64,000 bases of DNA from Planctomycetaceae bacterium (GCA_012719125.1 JAAYAY010000061.1:62001-126000); one strand, 5' to 3'; numbered from the stretch's first letter, positions 7,989-16,093 are shown. Notes: generated by a model not told the origin, from the letters alone. A program made the numbers and translations.

Positions 7989-8007
7989 GGGGGGACCTCT
8001 GGGAAGT

Positions 8008-8158
8008 GGGAAGGTGCGGGCGGCAAGAAATACGAAATACGAAGCTCGAAATACGAAACAGATCGGAAATCGTAAATCGGAATGTCTCAAACGGTTTTTG
8101 TCATTTGGGATTTGGTCCTTTGGGTTTGTTTCGGATTTCGAAATTCGGATTTGTTGGT
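8008..8158. repeat. Low-complexity GAAATACGAAA / TTTCGGATTT repeat tract
   Basis: Imperfect repeats of GAAATACGAAA on one side and TTTCGGATTTCGAAATTCGG on the other flank a short centre. Related tracts occur at 9797-9851 and 57660-57722. They lie in intergenic space and are a dispersed low-complexity family, not coding sequence. Confidence 0.6.
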
Positions 8159-8162
8159 CGTT

Positions 8163-8184
8163 GGTGCGTCAAGACGCACCCTAC
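8163..8184. repeat. Short dispersed palindrome (GGTGCGTC...GACGCACC)
   Basis: The palindrome GGTGCGTCAAGACGCACC is followed by CTAC. The same unit occurs twice, in inverted arrangement, at 35833-35897. It lies just after the end of the large terminase gene and may act as a weak bidirectional terminator. Confidence 0.6.
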
Positions 8185-8188
8185 AGGG

Positions 8189-9793
8189 CTATCCAATGGG
8201 TAGCCGTGTTGGGAGACCGTCGTTGTGGTTGGCGCCGGCGGCCAGTTGTTCGGCGAGGCGGAGGGCCATTTCGAGGGCGTCGGGGCCGTCGTCGTGGTCG
8301 CCGGCCGGGAAGTCGCGGAGCTGGTCGACCAGGAGCCGGGTGCCGGGCGAGCCGGACTTCATCTTCAGCTTTGCGGTTGCCAGGTGAGGTCCGAGCCGGC
8401 GGATGCGGACGAGCTTGTTGACCCGGTTGTCGATCAGTTGCGGCCTGGGGGCGAGCAGGCCCTGGCGGCGGAATTCGGCCTCGAACTCGGCGCCGAGCAG
8501 TTCCTGGTACTGGTTGGTCTCGACGCCGAAGGCGTGGGGCTGGAACTGGCGGTAGACGGCCACGGCGTCGGCGACGATCTGGGAGACGGGGCGGCGGGCC
8601 AGATCGGCTTCGGCGTAGAGCACGCCCCGCCGGTCGACGCCGAGCATGACGATTGCCGAGTAGTCGCTGCGGCGGGAATCGGCGCCTTTGCTCGGGTCGA
8701 CGGCCAGGGTCTTGATAGCCAGACGGGCGGGCCAGCGGTCGAACCAGATGGACTGGCCGAAGTAGTCTTCGGGCCATTCGCACTGTTCGGGGTCGATGGG
8801 CGAGTTTTGTTTCTCTCGTTCGAAGGCGGTCCGCCCGCCTTCGGCCCGCATGCACATGAGGGTGTAGAGGTCTTCGAGTTCGGGCCAGAGCACTCGGGCG
8901 CCGGCGTTCATCAGGTCAAGGTGTTCGTCGTAGAACGCACGGGCTGCCGTTTCTGCATCGTCGCGGTCGACGGCGGTGTAGATGGTTTCCCACTCGTGCC
9001 AGAGCGGCATGGCGGCGGGCCAGTGGAGGACGGCGCGAAAGGTGCGGGATTTCCAGCCGGGAGTTTGGGCGAGGCGCATTGCGAGGGCGTCGCGGTGCAA
9101 GGCGGTGGCCAGGTTGACGACGTTGGTATCGGGGGTTCCGGCTTTCAAGAGCGAGCTGTTGAACCAGTCGCGGGAGCGCTGGCGAGCGGCGGGGGAACGG
9201 GCGTGCTCGTCGCTTTCCAGGTCGTCGCAGATGATGAGGGTGGGGCGATGGGCGCGGAAGCGGCGTCCGCGGATTCGCTGGCCGGTGCCGAAGGCTTCGA
9301 GGGCAACGCCGTTGGGCAGGAGGATCGAGCCGCTGCGCCAGACGGGGCCTTTTGCGGCGGCGCCGGGATAGGCGGCGGCCAGGAGCGGGTTGCAGGTGAT
9401 TTCGTTTTTGATGTTTTCGAGGTGGGCGTAGGCCTGGGGTCGGGTATCGGAGAGGATCCAGATGTAGGGCTGGCGGCCTTCGAGGGCTTCGCGCAGGGGA
9501 TAGGCGAGTGCGGCGATGGTCGATTTGGCGGCCCCTCGCGGCGCGAGCACATTGAGCCGGCGGCCGCGGCGGTGTGCGAAGCGATCGAGCTCGCGGCCGA
9601 GCCAGCGGTGCATGTCGGAAGGGGGACGGCTGAAATGGTCGGGGAGGAAGGTCTGGGCCCACTCGAGAAGGTCGGCGGTGTTGTGTTGTGCGGCGGCGCG
9701 GCGGGCCCGGCCGTGGCGAGGGGCGAGGTCGTTGCGGACTCGGAGGAGGAGTCGGCGCAGCCAGTTGGGGAGCCATTGGTCGTTGGAAAGCAT
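8189..9793 (-). CDS. Phage terminase large subunit
   Basis: This 534-residue protein is the ATP-driven DNA-packaging motor of a tailed phage. The Walker A-like motif APRGAAKST lies near residue 85, followed by Walker B LIICDDLESDE near 180. The C-terminal nuclease domain contains AVDPSKGADSRRSDYS, a later GVETNQYQELL and DDGPDALEMAL near the end, which supply the expected metal-binding acidic residues. The ATG at 9793 follows the low-complexity tract and gives a full-length protein. It is downstream of a small terminase and upstream of the truncated portal gene, the standard packaging order. Confidence 0.92.
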   Translation of the reverse strand: MLSNDQWLPNWLRRLLLRVRNDLAPRHGRARRAAAQHNTADLLEWAQTFLPDHFSRPPSDMHRWLGRELDRFAHRRGRRLNVLAPRGAAKSTIAALAYPLREALEGRQPYIWILSDTRPQAYAHLENIKNEITCNPLLAAAYPGAAAKGPVWRSGSILLPNGVALEAFGTGQRIRGRRFRAHRPTLIICDDLESDEHARSPAARQRSRDWFNSSLLKAGTPDTNVVNLATALHRDALAMRLAQTPGWKSRTFRAVLHWPAAMPLWHEWETIYTAVDRDDAETAARAFYDEHLDLMNAGARVLWPELEDLYTLMCMRAEGGRTAFEREKQNSPIDPEQCEWPEDYFGQSIWFDRWPARLAIKTLAVDPSKGADSRRSDYSAIVMLGVDRRGVLYAEADLARRPVSQIVADAVAVYRQFQPHAFGVETNQYQELLGAEFEAEFRRQGLLAPRPQLIDNRVNKLVRIRRLGPHLATAKLKMKSGSPGTRLLVDQLRDFPAGDHDDGPDALEMALRLAEQLAAGANHNDGLPTRLPIG

Positions 9794-9796
9794 TGC

Positions 9797-9851
9797 AGGA
9801 AATCCGAAAGGGCGAATATCGAAATACGAAACAAGTTCCAAATCGGAATGT
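9797..9851. repeat. Low-complexity GAAATACGAAA tract
   Basis: This intergenic stretch between the terminase genes contains GGAAATCCGAAA, ATATCGAAATACGAAAC and CCAAATCGGAATG, matching the tract at 8008-8158. Confidence 0.5.
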
Positions 9852-10397
9852 TCAACGCGGGGGAGACGCAGATCCTTGGTCTGGTGCGTCGGGGTGGTGG
9901 GGAGATGGGGGGATGTCTGTCCTCGCTGACGCGTCGGGTTGTAATGGTGGGTGTTCTTTGCGGAGTTCGATGGTGATGGTGTCGAGGCGTTTAAGGACTT
10001 TTTTGCGGAGGGTGGGAGCGGGGATCTCTTCTTCGAGGATCTGGGCGATCTTTGCAATGAGAATGGTGATCTGGCTGAGGGTGACGACGTCGGGGGACCG
10101 GGGGGCGTAGAACTTGGGGAAGCGTCGTTCGAGGGCCCAGGCCGCGGCACGCCAGTATTGGGGTTGTGCTGCCGCATTGCTGAGGAGTTGCATGTACTTG
10201 AATTCGGATTCTCCGCGGGCCTTTTTGTATTGTTCGCCGAACTCGGGATCGAGTTCGGCTTCGCGCCGGATGGTGGTGGGCGAGCAGCCGGCGAGTTTGG
10301 CGGCGGCGACGAGGCTGCAGCCGAGGTTGAGGGCATTGAGGACGAGTTCTTGTTTGTCCTTGTCCTGGAGTATGCGGGTTTGTTCGGGGGTGGACAT
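9852..10397 (-). CDS. Small terminase-like HTH protein
   Basis: This 181-residue protein starts with a helix-turn-helix (LVLNALNLGCSLVAAAKLAGCSPTTIRREAE) typical of terminase small subunits that bind the packaging site. A helical middle part (YWRAAAWALERRFPKFYAPR) is also seen in phage proteins that precede TerL. The C-terminus is a Pro/Ala/Asp-rich tail. It lies directly before the large terminase. The start codon is preceded by GACAACTCCACC, a variant of the leader motif shared with genes of both phage modules. Confidence 0.7.
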   Translation of the reverse strand: MSTPEQTRILQDKDKQELVLNALNLGCSLVAAAKLAGCSPTTIRREAELDPEFGEQYKKARGESEFKYMQLLSNAAAQPQYWRAAAWALERRFPKFYAPRSPDVVTLSQITILIAKIAQILEEEIPAPTLRKKVLKRLDTITIELRKEHPPLQPDASARTDIPPSPHHPDAPDQGSASPPR

Positions 10398-10452
10398 GGT
10401 GGAGTTGTCGGGTGTCAGGGGGTGGGGAGCGGGCCTCGCCTACGGCAGCGGG

Positions 10453-11526
10453 TTAAACGACTGTTGGGGTGAATTCGAAGGAGACGACGGCGCGGCCGAC
10501 GGAGTCTTTGCAGGAGCGTCTGAAGCGGCGGCTGGCGTGGGTGCCGGTGCGTTTGACGTCGACGGTTCGCCAGTTCAGGTTGTTGCGGAGGTGTTGGATT
10601 ATGGCGGGGTGGCTGGCGGTGATGTTGACGCGGTGGCCTGCCTGCCGGTGGAGGGTGGCAACGGCATCGAGGGTGGCAGAGCCGATGCCGATGCCCTGGT
10701 AGTCGGGGAGCGTGACCAGTCGACTGATGCGCCGGTGGTTCTTGCGTCCGATCAGGGAGAGGGTTGCGCAGAAGGCGACGGGCTTCTCTCCCCAAAGGGC
10801 GACGAAGCAGCGTGCGGCGGGATTGAGATCGCCCGTCAGATAGTGATGTGGAGCGAAGGCTTGCCAGAGATGGCGGCGGCATGGGACGACGTCGAGTCGG
10901 ATATCGGGTCGCCGAAGACACCTCCTTGTGGCCTGGCCGGTGGCCATATCGAGGATCCAGTCGGGGGCGAGCCAGGGGATGATATCGTAGTGGCAGGCGA
11001 CGGCGACAAATTGGGCGGGCAGGCGGCCGGACCTGATTGCTTTGGCGACGGCGGCGGATGCGACGCGAGCGACGGTTCGGTCGACGACGCTGGTGAATTC
11101 ATCGAAGACGACCGGTGCGTCGCCGGCGCTCAGGAGGCAGCGGGCCAGGTCGGCACGGAACTTCTCGCCAGTGGAGAGAACGTGGTAGGGTTTGATCCAG
11201 GCCGGGGGCGAGCCGAATCCGACGGCGGTGAGGGTATGGGTGATTCTTTTCATGGGATGGTCGCCGAGGCAGTCGATAACGGCGAGGTTCTTGGGCCATT
11301 TGCGGGCGCGTGGAGCGGGCTTGCCGAAAAGGCGTCGTGCGGCGGTGGATTTTCCGCTGGCGGAGGGACCGACGATGAGTCCGACTTTCCACGGCGCGTC
11401 GAGATCGGGCAGGTCGAAGGAGATGCGGCGCGTGGCTCGATCGGCGACGGGCACGTCGAACATGCCGGCGACTTGCTGGACGCGGAAGGAGTTGTGGACG
11501 GGGCAGGTGAGTGTGAGGGTTGGCAT
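10453..11526 (-). CDS. COG2401-type ABC ATPase fused to a GNAT acetyltransferase
   Basis: The 357-residue protein has an ABC-type ATPase in its first 200 residues: Walker [11 protein letters not shown] (52-61), signature-like [14 protein letters not shown] (117-130), Walker [11 protein letters not shown] (137-146) and the H-loop ACHYD (177-181). The second half is an N-acetyltransferase domain with the acetyl-CoA loop [14 protein letters not shown] (274-287). This matches the known family of ABC ATPases fused to predicted acetyltransferases. No transmembrane part is present, so it is not a transporter. Its position next to the terminases suggests a role in phage DNA or protein modification, but the substrate is unknown. 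Confidence 0.85.
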   Translation of the reverse strand: MPTLTLTCPVHNSFRVQQVAGMFDVPVADRATRRISFDLPDLDAPWKVGLIVGPSASGKSTAARRLFGKPAPRARKWPKNLAVIDCLGDHPMKRITHTLTAVGFGSPPAWIKPYHVLSTGEKFRADLARCLLSAGDAPVVFDEFTSVVDRTVARVASAAVAKAIRSGRLPAQFVAVACHYDIIPWLAPDWILDMATGQATRRCLRRPDIRLDVVPCRRHLWQAFAPHHYLTGDLNPAARCFVALWGEKPVAFCATLSLIGRKNHRRISRLVTLPDYQGIGIGSATLDAVATLHRQAGHRVNITASHPAIIQHLRNNLNWRTVDVKRTGTHASRRFRRSCKDSVGRAVVSFEFTPTVV

Positions 11527-11617
11527 GAGAGGTTCCGGCCTTGAATGTCGAAATTCAAATGACGAGGGGTGTTTGACGCGACGTCGTTGAGTTCCATGGG
11601 GGATCGGCGATTGTTTG

Positions 11618-11650
11618 GCGGACGGCACGACGGAGCGTGCTTGCTACTTT
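11618..11650. repeat. Dispersed GCGGACGGCACG...TGCTACTTT repeat, copy 1
   Basis: A 33-bp sequence matching, in reverse, the arm of the palindromic elements at 42662-42816 and 60554-60730. A second near-identical copy lies at 11861-11893, so the two flank the small gene at 11656-11826. Confidence 0.65.
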
Positions 11651-11655
11651 CTTTG

Positions 11656-11826
11656 TTAGAGGATGATGAGGCGGCATTTGCGGTTCTCCGCGGAGAGGCG
11701 CTCGTAGAGGTTGCGTTGGTCGGTTTCGTCGGTGCAGTGGACGACGATCTGGTAGAGTTCGGGGATGTTTGGCTCGGGGAGCAAGGATTTTCTTGGCGGT
11801 TGCTTGTTTCGGTTCTTTGGATTCAT
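11656..11826 (-). CDS. Small conserved-looking phage protein, unknown
   Basis: From ATG 11826 the minus strand encodes 56 residues with a basic start (MNPKNRNKQPPRKSLL) and a compact domain PNIPELYQIVVHCTDETDQ followed by LYERLSAENRKCRLIIL. The beta-alpha pattern looks like a genuine small domain. It is flanked on both sides by copies of a dispersed repeat. No function is recognised. The remaining stretch 11894-12179 contains no supportable gene. Confidence 0.5.
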   Translation of the reverse strand: MNPKNRNKQPPRKSLLPEPNIPELYQIVVHCTDETDQRNLYERLSAENRKCRLIIL

Positions 11827-11860
11827 GGCTGGTTGTTGTGGGTTGTCGGCGGCGGCTTTG

Positions 11861-11893
11861 GCGGACGGCACGACGGAGCGTGCCTGCTACTTT
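11861..11893. repeat. Dispersed GCGGACGGCACG...TGCTACTTT repeat, copy 2
   Basis: This copy differs from the one at 11618-11650 by one base and has the same orientation. Both are followed by CTTTG. The pair brackets a single small gene. Confidence 0.65.
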
Positions 11894-12179
11894 CTTTGGC
11901 GGGTTGAAGAAAGAGGCCCGGGGGCGAGATGCAATGCGCAAGCGGTGTTGGGAGGGGCGAATGGTTTGAGTCGCCGACCTCGGTGCTTGTTGGCGTTTGG
12001 TCATTGGATCTCGGGTCCCGGGCATTCCGGTTTGGCAGGATGCGGCCGCAGTGAGGTGGCACGCATCTCATGGTGGGCCGCGTTGCTTCACAGGCTTTTC
12101 ATGGTTGGGGAGGTTTGGGGCCGGATTGGCAGCGCGGCGTCGAGGATGATGGTCCACTTGGCCCACCCTACGTGGTTGG

Positions 12180-12446
12180 TTACGGTTCGATTGTTCGAAT
12201 CCGCTCGTCGAGGTAGCCGATCTGGACGTCGTGGCGATCGAGCCGGGCTTCGTGGTCGGCGGATTGCTGCCAGAGCCGCTGTTGGGCTTCGGCCGCTTTC
12301 TCCATCTTGTCGCAAAGCTCGGCGGTCTTGGCGACGAGCACCGCCAGCTTGCCGTGGACCATGAGCATCCACGGACCGAAGGCCAGCAGTGCCGCCACAA
12401 CGACGGTGACGATGATCTCGTATTCTTCGATGGTCATCTTCGTCAC
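12180..12446 (-). CDS. Holin-like small membrane protein
   Basis: The 88-residue protein has one clear membrane segment (IIVTVVVAALLAFGPWMLMV, residues 11-30) followed by a charged coiled coil (VLVAKTAELCDKMEKAAEAQQ and LDRHDVQIGYLDERIRTIE). This layout is common for phage holins or spanin-like proteins. Its GTG start overlaps the stop of the preceding gene by four bases. The nearby trypsin-like and NlpC/P60-like genes fit a lysis role, but that is inference. Confidence 0.55.
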   Translation of the reverse strand: MTKMTIEEYEIIVTVVVAALLAFGPWMLMVHGKLAVLVAKTAELCDKMEKAAEAQQRLWQQSADHEARLDRHDVQIGYLDERIRTIEP

Positions 12447-13117
12447 TCGCTCTTCTTGACGGCCGCCTCACGGTTCGGGCTGGCCGAGGGGCCGCGGGGT
12501 TCCTCGGAGGGACGGACGCCGTGGGGGATCGGCACCCGGTTCGCATCTCCGCCGAACGACATGACCATGTCGAACATCTCCGAGAGCGAGGCGTAGAGCA
12601 TGAGCGACTCGCGCGGGGTGATGCGGTAGGTGGCGAATCGGCTGTCGAGCCGGGTCGCTTCGACGATGTGCTGGTCGAGGGCGGTGAGGAACATGCGGGC
12701 GTCGACGTTTCGCAAGTCGACTTCGGCGAGCAGCGGCACGTTGGGGTCGGAGCCGTCGAGCCGATAGGGGAGATCGAACTCGCGGCCGGCCGGGCGGGCC
12801 ACTTCTTCGCCGGCGGGGCTCTTGGCGTTGACGTCGTCGGGCAGGCTGAGGCTGAGGTCCCGCGCCCGCTCCTCCAGCGTCTTGATGTCCGTCTGCTGCG
12901 GATTGTGGGTGATCTTCCGCCGCAGGAAATCCAGCCGCAACAGGTGTTCGACGATGAACTCGTTCGTCGCTGTGTCCCAACCGCTTTGGACGCCGAATTC
13001 GCCGTCCTGCAGGATCTGCCCGCGGAAGAGCAGGCAGTGGCCCACGTAGGTGTGAATCGAGCGGTTGCGAAAACGGGTGATTGCGTCTTCGAAGGTGTCT
13101 TTACCGAGAACAGTCAT
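12443..13117 (-). CDS. Hypothetical phage protein
   Basis: The 224-residue protein has no recognised domain. It is helical and acidic, with FNRS-type segments such as ITRFRNRSIHTYVGHCLLFRG, a central HNPQQTDIKTLEERARDL and a late helix LMLYASLSEMFDMVMSFGG. It has no signal peptide or membrane segment. A GGAG ribosome-binding site precedes the ATG. It is translationally coupled to the holin-like gene, so it may be structural or part of a lysis cassette. Confidence 0.55.
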   Translation of the reverse strand: MTVLGKDTFEDAITRFRNRSIHTYVGHCLLFRGQILQDGEFGVQSGWDTATNEFIVEHLLRLDFLRRKITHNPQQTDIKTLEERARDLSLSLPDDVNAKSPAGEEVARPAGREFDLPYRLDGSDPNVPLLAEVDLRNVDARMFLTALDQHIVEATRLDSRFATYRITPRESLMLYASLSEMFDMVMSFGGDANRVPIPHGVRPSEEPRGPSASPNREAAVKKSE

Positions 13118-13182
13118 GGGGGGCTCCTTTGGAGAAACGGGTTAACAGGGAAGTTGGAGGAAGTTGTCGGGGTTCGGGGTGG

Positions 13183-14541
13183 TTAGGCGGTTTTTGTGAT
13201 GGGTTCGGCGGGCAAGGGGGATTCGTCGTGGATTCGCAGGAAGCGTCCGGCGACTCGCTGGCGGAGGTTGTGGGCCCAGCGGGCCAGGGTGTCGTCGGCG
13301 GCCGTCTCCATCTCGCGGAGTTCGCGGTCGTATTCGCGGCCGAGGGTGGCGTCGGCCGTCGGGCTGCGGCCTGCGAGGGCATAGACCTCGTTGAGTTGGG
13401 CGGCGTACTGGTCGTTGAGCGGTTTCAAGACGCTGGGAGAATCGCGGGCGCCGCGGGTCGAAGCTCGTTTTCGTTTCATCCGGCGGCGCAGGAGCGCCAG
13501 TCCGATGCGGAGGGCGAGGATGGCCGCCAGGGAAGGTGGAGTGGTCCACCCCAGCGCCGTCAGCACGCCCGGCAGGGCTGAGATCAGCAGGCTGGAAAGG
13601 CTGCTTGTCGCGGCGTCGGCGACGGCCTGGCGAGCCGGCGAAGGGAGTTCGGGGGATGGCGGCATGGGCTCGGAAGGCGCGAGGCGATCGCGGAGAGTGT
13701 CCAGGGCGCCGAGCACGGATTCGATCCGGTTCATGCGCGAGGCCAACTGGCTGTCGCGTTCGGTTTGCTTCTGTGTGGCCTGCTCCAACTGTTTGGCGAT
13801 GGCGGCGAACTGGTCGGTGCTGGGTATGGCCGGCGGCGTGACGGGCGGCGGATTGGGCGCGGGAGTATCGGTCGGTGGCCGGACGATCCCCAGGTTCGGG
13901 AGCAGGCCGGCCAGGAACTTGCGAATGCGGCCGCAGTAGGTGGCGTGGACCGTGCGGCCGTCGGTGCCCCAGAGCACACCCACGAGTTCGCCTTGCAGGT
14001 TGAGGACCGGTCCGCCGGAATCGCCGTCGCGTGCGGAGCCGGTCAGGCAGAGGGTTTCGCAGGTCTGGGTATTCGAGGCTCGGGTGTATCCCTGAACGGT
14101 GCCGGTATTGCATTGATAGACGCCGTTGGGGCCGAATCCGCAGCTTTGGAGGCGTTGGCCGGGCAGTGGAACGGTGGCGGCCAGGTCGATCGGTGCGATA
14201 CCGGGCGAGTCGATCTCGAGGGCGGAGAGGTCCCAGGTCATGTCGATCGCCTTGGGAATCGCTGCCAGGGTCCGGCCGTCGCGGAGATGCACGTGGACCT
14301 GGCCGGTTCCTTCGCGGAACAGGTGGGCGCAGGAGAGAACGACGGCTCGCCGGCCGTCGTCATGGACGAGGGTGCCGCTGCCGTAGTTCCGGCAGGGTCC
14401 GAGCGCATGAACGACTCGCACCGCGGCCGGCGGGGGGCCGATGGAGCATTGGCCTCCGACGCACTGCGCTGAAACGAGGGTCGTCCAGAAGGAGGCGACG
14501 ATGAGGCATAAGTATTGGGTTGTTCGTGGTCGGTCGTTCAT
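13183..14541 (-). CDS. Secreted trypsin-like serine protease with membrane segment
   Basis: A signal peptide (about residues 1-25, ending VSAQ) precedes a trypsin-fold domain. The catalytic triad is visible as SCAHLF, TWDLSALEI and RDGDSGGPV. Several cysteine pairs probably form disulfides. A proline-rich linker and a coiled coil (QFAAIAKQLEQATQKQTERD) lead to hydrophobic segments near residues 315-350 (LLISALPGVLTALGW, LAAILALRIGLALL), then a basic cytoplasmic-type tail. It would act in the periplasm or membrane. A protease of this kind within phage genes is unusual; it could aid lysis or be a host gene captured by the phage. Confidence 0.8.
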   Translation of the reverse strand: MNDRPRTTQYLCLIVASFWTTLVSAQCVGGQCSIGPPPAAVRVVHALGPCRNYGSGTLVHDDGRRAVVLSCAHLFREGTGQVHVHLRDGRTLAAIPKAIDMTWDLSALEIDSPGIAPIDLAATVPLPGQRLQSCGFGPNGVYQCNTGTVQGYTRASNTQTCETLCLTGSARDGDSGGPVLNLQGELVGVLWGTDGRTVHATYCGRIRKFLAGLLPNLGIVRPPTDTPAPNPPPVTPPAIPSTDQFAAIAKQLEQATQKQTERDSQLASRMNRIESVLGALDTLRDRLAPSEPMPPSPELPSPARQAVADAATSSLSSLLISALPGVLTALGWTTPPSLAAILALRIGLALLRRRMKRKRASTRGARDSPSVLKPLNDQYAAQLNEVYALAGRSPTADATLGREYDRELREMETAADDTLARWAHNLRQRVAGRFLRIHDESPLPAEPITKTA

Positions 14542-14600
14542 TTCTTCACCTGTATTTCAAACAATCATGATCCTGCAGGCTGAAGCCTGGACTCCAGCCT

Positions 14601-14627
14601 CCTGAACCCTGAACCCTGAACCCTAAC
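14601..14627. repeat. CCTGAAC heptamer tract
   Basis: Three to four tandem CCCTGAA units lie between the NlpC/P60-like gene and the trypsin-like gene, in the opposite orientation to the other tracts of this family. The stop codon of the upstream gene falls inside it. Confidence 0.7.
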
Positions 14628-15201
14628 AACTGACGGTGAATCGGTATCGGTAGAAGGGGCTTCGGGCGAGGTCGGCGGGTTCGGTGAGTCGATCGGCCAG
14701 GTGGGGGACTGGGTCGACGCCGCCGCCGAGTCGATCGGCCATGGCGCAGGCCTGGCTGCAGAAGGGTGGCCGTCGGGCCGAGTCGTGGTCGTCGAGGTCG
14801 GGGCGGGAAAGGAATCGCACCAGGGGCAGGTGGAGTGCGGCTGCCGCCAGGACGCCGAGATAGCCGTAGGGGCAACCTGCCAGACGCCGCATGAATCGGG
14901 AGGCGCCGGCCGCATCGTACTCGGGCCAGCGGTTGTCGGGGTTGACCTGGTAGACGTCGATCCGGCCCGGATAGCGGCGGACCTGGCTGGAGAGGGTGAC
15001 GGCCCGGCCGCCGTACCACTCGCGGATTTCGAGGCAGAAGAGGTCGTCGCCCCACCAGGCGGCCTTGGCCGCGTGGCTGTGGACGCCTCGTCCGGCGATG
15101 GAGATTACTCCGCGACGGCGAAACAGGAGCAGATCGCCGTCGGAGATTCGCGATCGGGCGTCGGCGTAGGGAACGAGTTGTTGTTCGTTGGGAGTGGGCA
15201 T
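14623..15201 (-). CDS. Permuted NlpC/P60 (YiiX-like) papain-fold protein
   Basis: The 192-residue protein opens with ISDGDLLLFRRRG, then RGVHSHAAKAAWWGDDL with a likely catalytic histidine, and later PPFCSQACAMADR with a likely catalytic cysteine. The order His before Cys is that of the circularly permuted NlpC/P60 group (YiiX/LRAT type). Such enzymes are cysteine peptidases, amidases or acyltransferases. In a phage module it may cut cell-wall peptides. A GAAAGG ribosome-binding site precedes the ATG, and the gene follows the HTH gene with only five bases between. Confidence 0.65.
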   Translation of the reverse strand: MPTPNEQQLVPYADARSRISDGDLLLFRRRGVISIAGRGVHSHAAKAAWWGDDLFCLEIREWYGGRAVTLSSQVRRYPGRIDVYQVNPDNRWPEYDAAGASRFMRRLAGCPYGYLGVLAAAALHLPLVRFLSRPDLDDHDSARRPPFCSQACAMADRLGGGVDPVPHLADRLTEPADLARSPFYRYRFTVSC

Positions 15202-15206
15202 GGCTT

Positions 15207-15644
15207 CTACCTTTCGTCTTCAGTGGGAGGCGGATCGGTTGTGCGGCGGAGGGTTGCTTTTTTGACGCCGTCCCGGAGCGCATCGCGGCGCCAGCGGCGA
15301 ACTTCGGCGTAGCGGGCTTGATGCTCGGGTTTCAGGTTGAGTCCGAATGGGATATCCAGGACGGGCTCGGGGGGCGGGAGTATTCCGGAGGCAATCAGCC
15401 GGCGGATATGGCAGAGCGTGCACGGCATTTGCACGATGGCGCCGCAGGTTGGGCAGCGCTCGGGTTCGGCGGACGGTTTGGGTTTGGGGAGGTGCCGGAG
15501 GTAGTCTTCCGGATGGCGGTTGCCTTTGGCGACGGAGACGACGGTGCCGATGCTGACGCCGACGGATCTGGCGATCTTGTGGAGGCCCAGTTTGCGCTCC
15601 TGGAGGAGTTGTTCGATTTGAGAGATGACGTCGGGAGAGAGCAT
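15207..15644 (-). CDS. HTH and zinc-ribbon protein, first gene of phage module 1
   Basis: The 145-residue protein starts with a helix-turn-helix (LGLHKIARSVGVSIGTVVSVAKG) and continues with a CPTCG...CTLC zinc-binding pair. Basic residues dominate the C-terminal half. It is probably a DNA-binding regulator of the module; phage genes of this layout also serve as terminase-associated proteins. It is the first gene after a promoter and terminator, and its start is preceded by GACAACTCCCA and a GGGTTCA heptamer tract. Confidence 0.6.
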   Translation of the reverse strand: MLSPDVISQIEQLLQERKLGLHKIARSVGVSIGTVVSVAKGNRHPEDYLRHLPKPKPSAEPERCPTCGAIVQMPCTLCHIRRLIASGILPPPEPVLDIPFGLNLKPEHQARYAEVRRWRRDALRDGVKKATLRRTTDPPPTEDER

Positions 15645-15650
15645 TGGGAG

Positions 15651-15692
15651 TTGTCAGGGTTCGGGGTTCAGGGTTCAGGGTTCAGGGTTCGG
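15651..15692. repeat. GGGTTCA heptamer tract with GACAACTCC motif
   Basis: On the minus strand the start codon at 15644 is preceded by TGACAACTCCCA and then by four CCCTGAA/CCCCGAA heptamers. The same combination precedes genes starting at 35768, 36436, 37526 and 37820. No purine-rich Shine-Dalgarno sequence is present. Confidence 0.75.
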
Positions 15693-15702
15693 AGCGCGCA
15701 CG

Positions 15703-15749
15703 AAAAAAGGGCCCGACGCCGGAAGACGGTTTCCGGCGGCGGGCCCTTT
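15703..15749 (-). terminator. Rho-independent terminator in the leader of phage module 1
   Basis: Read on the minus strand, a stem of about 17 pairs (AAAGGGCCCGCCGCCGGAA with its partner) is followed by a T6 run at 15708-15703. It lies between the putative promoter at 15816-15844 and the first gene at 15644, so it would stop transcription unless antiterminated. Confidence 0.75.
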
Positions 15750-15815
15750 CGATACGCGACCGGTCGGCGGTGAGCGGACAGGTCGGGCTCGTCTGATACC
15801 CAGTGTTCGTGGGTC

Positions 15816-15844
15816 AGTCTACACGAAAACGGTACGTTTGTCCA
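15816..15844 (-). promoter_or_regulatory. Candidate promoter of phage module 1
   Basis: On the minus strand TGGACA (15844-15839) and TAGACT (15821-15816) are 17 bases apart. Transcription would start near 15809 and meet the terminator at 15749-15703 before the first gene. The rest of 15850-16093 holds no gene I can support. Confidence 0.4.
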
Positions 15845-16093
15845 GTACTTTTTTGAACACCCCTGATTGGGGGTTGTTGAAGTCGCCCAATCCATCGGGA
15901 GAGCCAAGGATGGCCAAACATAGCTGACGGACAAATCGCTCTGCCTCAGGGCCCAAACACTCGCAAATACCGCACGCTCGTGGAGGACCCTGCTGGCCCT
16001 CGCTGTTCAATCGCCTGAAGTGCAGCTTCCCAGTAACCGGGCGAGAAATCAGAACCGTATTGTTGCCTTGGCCTTCGTGCGAAGCGACCGTGC

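Larger units (their letters stand above)
7750..15850 (-). mobile_element. Prophage module 1: packaging and lysis-type genes
   Basis: A minus-strand block contains, in transcription order, an HTH/zinc protein, a permuted NlpC/P60-like protein, a trypsin-like protease, a short membrane protein, an ABC-GNAT fusion, a small and a large terminase and a truncated portal gene. A promoter and terminator precede the first gene. Several genes share the heptamer repeats and leader motif found in the second module at 34.9-40.6 kb. Confidence 0.7.

Noticed and set aside
8225-9976. Plus-strand open frame of 583 codons over the large terminase
   Set aside because: The minus-strand terminase has all motifs; the plus-strand translation is a Gly/Val/Glu-rich shadow.
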